Shown here one piece after another: positions 4,111 through 6,046 of a stretch of 6,046 nt of DNA; within the stretch, counting starts at the first letter, position 1, and each line of letters begins with the position of its first letter. Where the stretch lies: contig JADYZK010000123.1 of NCBI GenBank assembly GCA_020853175.1, positions 1 through 6,046 on the forward strand, in the 5' to 3' direction. The position numbers were made by a program, and so were the translations under genes. A model generated the notes under the pieces. It ran no database searches, was not told where the DNA came from, and saw nothing but the letters and a program-made list of their open reading frames with translations. This DNA comes from Bacteroidales bacterium (GTDB lineage Bacteria > Bacteroidota > Bacteroidia > Bacteroidales > F082).

Positions 4111-6046
4111 ATTTTTAGGTTTTTAGTATTCCTAATGAGTGGAACTGTAAACACAACGCGTGTTCCCACGACATGGCCTTGGTGTACAATTTCTTCAATA
4201 GCAAACTTTATTCGTACTTTGGTTTGTTTTTCGATAAGTTGAAGCCTTTCTCTACATATTGTGATGCTGAGTGATTCACCTTCGTGAAGTTTTGTTTGTT
4301 GAGCCGCCGCCGAAAAACCCACACCATTGTCACGCACCTCGTATTGCAGACTGTTATGGAGCAGCGTGTATTTGACCTGTATCTCGCCACCTCCTTCTGC
4401 TTTGTTTTTTAAGCCATGTTCCAGCGCATTTTCTAAAAAAGGTTGAACCATCATAGGGGGTACAAAGGTGATTTCTTTATCAATGGCCGGATCAACAACA
4501 ATTTCAAAATTAAACTTGTTGGTAAAGCGTAATTTCTGAAGCTCCATATACAAGCTGATGGTTTCAATTTCTTTTTCGAGGTTGATCCTTTCGTGGCGGC
4601 TGTTTTCTAAAATCAACCGTATCAAACGCGCAAAATCGGATAGGTACTGCCCGGCGAGGTGCTTCTGATTGGAATAAATATAGTTTTGAATGGAGGTGAG
4701 CGAGTTAAAAATGAAGTGTGGGTTCATTTGCAACCTCAAAAGTTTTTGGTTCAATTCAATATTCATTAATTTTCTTTTTACGCCATTAAGGCGAGCAAAC
4801 CAGATCATGATGGTGAACGAAATGAGCAAAAGGAATACAAGAACAATAAACCACCATTGCCTCCACCAAGGGCCAACAACATCAATTTTCAAATGCGATT
4901 CTTGCTCTCCCATATTTCCGTATGCATCGCCGATACGCATTTTAAAGACGTAGCTGCCTCCCGGAACATTTGTGAAATAAACCGAGCGTTGTTGCGAACT
5001 TAGGCTGCGCCATTCATCGTCAAAACCTTCCAATTTGTAATAAAACGTGTATAAATTATTGGATTCCCAGCGGTCGTTACCAAAATTTATTGTAAAAAAG
5101 TTTTGGCGATACACCAATTTGACTGTCTCAGAATGATCAATAAAGGGGATAAAAACCTCGTTAAACACATCGAGATGGGTTAGAAAAACCTTTGGAAAAT
5201 GATGTTGAAAGCCCATTTTATCTGTTTCAATCAAAGCCAAACCATTGCGGCCACCTAGGAGTATTCTTGATTCATCGAGGAGTAAAAACGCGGCCTCGGT
5301 GGCGTTGAAAGTGAGATTGACCAACATACTGTAATCGGTAACCAAGTTATGCCCTGGATCATATTTCATCAGACCTTTTGATGTTAACAACCACAAAATA
5401 TTTTGGCTTCCGACACCGATTTTAAAAATCTGTATCTGATGAAAATGGGTGCTCGATTTAACCCTTTCAAAGCGATTATTTCTGGCATCGTATTTCAATA
5501 ACCCATTGGCAGCTGTCCAAATGTTTCCCAAGCTATCAGTTGCAATGTCGTAAATCAAATCAACATCAATACCCCCGCTGGGATTGGTTTCGGTGAAATA
5601 GGAAATGGCAGTATCTTGGTCAATATCGTAGCAAATAAGACCCCTGTTGGAGGTTCCAATCCAAAGTTTGTTGTTGTCGCGATGCAATGCAGTGATCAAT
5701 TTTGCTTGTTCATCGTGTAGTTTTGAGCTCAAAATTTCACCAAAAGCAGCCTTTTCATGCTGAAAAATCATGAGGCCTGGGCCACCCCAAAAACCCAAGA
5801 AAACATCACCATTTGGCGTAAAAGCAAAATCATTGTACCAGTCTTGCTTCAAGCTTGAATGGTCGTATCTAAAACCTTCAAAGTGGTTTGTTTTGGGTAA
5901 AAACCTACCAAAACCTCTGCCGGCCCAGTAGCCAATATACAAAGTGCCATCGGGGTGTTTTGCTAACGATCTCACATGAACCGATAAAATTTCATTGTTG
6001 TTTTTGGGATGAAAGTGTTCAAATTTCAAGCTATGTAAGTGTAGCA
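4101..6046 (-). CDS. LytS-type sensor histidine kinase with beta-propeller/Y_Y_Y sensor, 5' end outside the window
   Basis: The frame is open to the window edge. The first M-like codon, at 6029, is a TTG with no initiation signal, and the protein there is already inside a propeller blade, so the gene starts beyond 6046. Numbering from 6029 (642 residues): about six regulator-propeller (Reg_prop-like) blades fill 20-270, for example NKLWIGTSNRGLICYD (120-135). A Y_Y_Y domain spans about 325-384 (YYKLEGFDDEW, then PGGSYVFKMR). A membrane helix follows at 392-412. The cytoplasmic His_kinase domain carries phospho-acceptor His438 in MNPHFIFNSL, and HATPase_c has its N-box at QPFLENALEHGL (Asn534) and its G1 motif at DNGVGF (567-572). 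The extracytoplasmic propeller would sense a ligand or partner protein and the kinase would phosphorylate the LytTR regulator, whose gene overlaps the end of this one. Full-length relatives usually carry more blades, so several hundred residues are likely missing. The ligand is unknown. Confidence 0.95.
   Translation of the reverse strand, partial: LHLHSLKFEHFHPKNNNEILSVHVRSLAKHPDGTLYIGYWAGRGFGRFLPKTNHFEGFRYDHSSLKQDWYNDFAFTPNGDVFLGFWGGPGLMIFQHEKAAFGEILSSKLHDEQAKLITALHRDNNKLWIGTSNRGLICYDIDQDTAISYFTETNPSGGIDVDLIYDIATDSLGNIWTAANGLLKYDARNNRFERVKSSTHFHQIQIFKIGVGSQNILWLLTSKGLMKYDPGHNLVTDYSMLVNLTFNATEAAFLLLDESRILLGGRNGLALIETDKMGFQHHFPKVFLTHLDVFNEVFIPFIDHSETVKLVYRQNFFTINFGNDRWESNNLYTFYYKLEGFDDEWRSLSSQQRSVYFTNVPGGSYVFKMRIGDAYGNMGEQESHLKIDVVGPWWRQWWFIVLVFLLLISFTIMIWFARLNGVKRKLMNIELNQKLLRLQMNPHFIFNSLTSIQNYIYSNQKHLAGQYLSDFARLIRLILENSRHERINLEKEIETISLYMELQKLRFTNKFNFEIVVDPAIDKEITFVPPMMVQPFLENALEHGLKNKAEGGGEIQVKYTLLHNSLQYEVRDNGVGFSAAAQQTKLHEGESLSITICRERLQLIEKQTKVRIKFAIEEIVHQGHVVGTRVVFTVPLIRNTKNLKIWV

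Overview
The window looks like chromosomal DNA of a member of the Bacteroidota. The evidence is the AT-rich composition, small lipoproteins with the Cys-Lys-Lys-Asp-Asp start typical of that phylum, a LytTR two-component pair whose kinase has a beta-propeller/Y_Y_Y sensor, the lack of strong Shine-Dalgarno sites, and a TAnnTTTG-type -7 promoter box. Genus cannot be read from this sequence; Cytophagales-like is only a guess. Every gene I can support lies on the minus strand, so transcription runs from high to low coordinates.

In order of transcription: (1) 6046-4101, a membrane sensor histidine kinase whose 5' end lies outside the window, overlapping (2) 4110-3355, its LytTR response regulator. 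After a 139-bp gap containing a dyad come (3) 3215-2793 and (4) 2754-2293, two small unrecognised lipoproteins that probably form one transcript. A strong intrinsic terminator at about 2180-2146 closes that unit. A Bacteroidota-type promoter at about 2007-2000 then serves (5) 1966-1145, a lipoprotein with a DJ-1/PfpI domain. It is followed after 44 bp (holding a 9-bp inverted repeat) by (6) 1100-207, an NmrA-like NAD(P)-binding reductase, and after 15 bp by (7) 191-1, the start of an exported protein resembling CocE/NonD (peptidase S15-like) hydrolases, cut by the window edge.

The kinase-regulator pair is a standard signalling module: an extracytoplasmic propeller sensor, one visible membrane segment, a His_kinase/HATPase transmitter, and a receiver plus LytTR DNA-binding output. 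The adjacent lipoproteins are plausible targets or accessory sensors, but this is inferred from position only. The second unit combines a lipidated DJ-1-like protein, a soluble reductase and a secreted hydrolase; a detoxification or metabolic role is possible but not shown.

No RNA genes, mobile elements or CRISPR arrays were seen. The most unusual structure is a 15-base sequence, TTTTCATCTGTTGAT, present as a perfect inverted pair bracketing the start of the second lipoprotein gene (2675-2689 and 2765-2779), with a third 14/15 copy at 2194-2208 just upstream of the terminator on the transcript. I found no clearly new multi-gene system.
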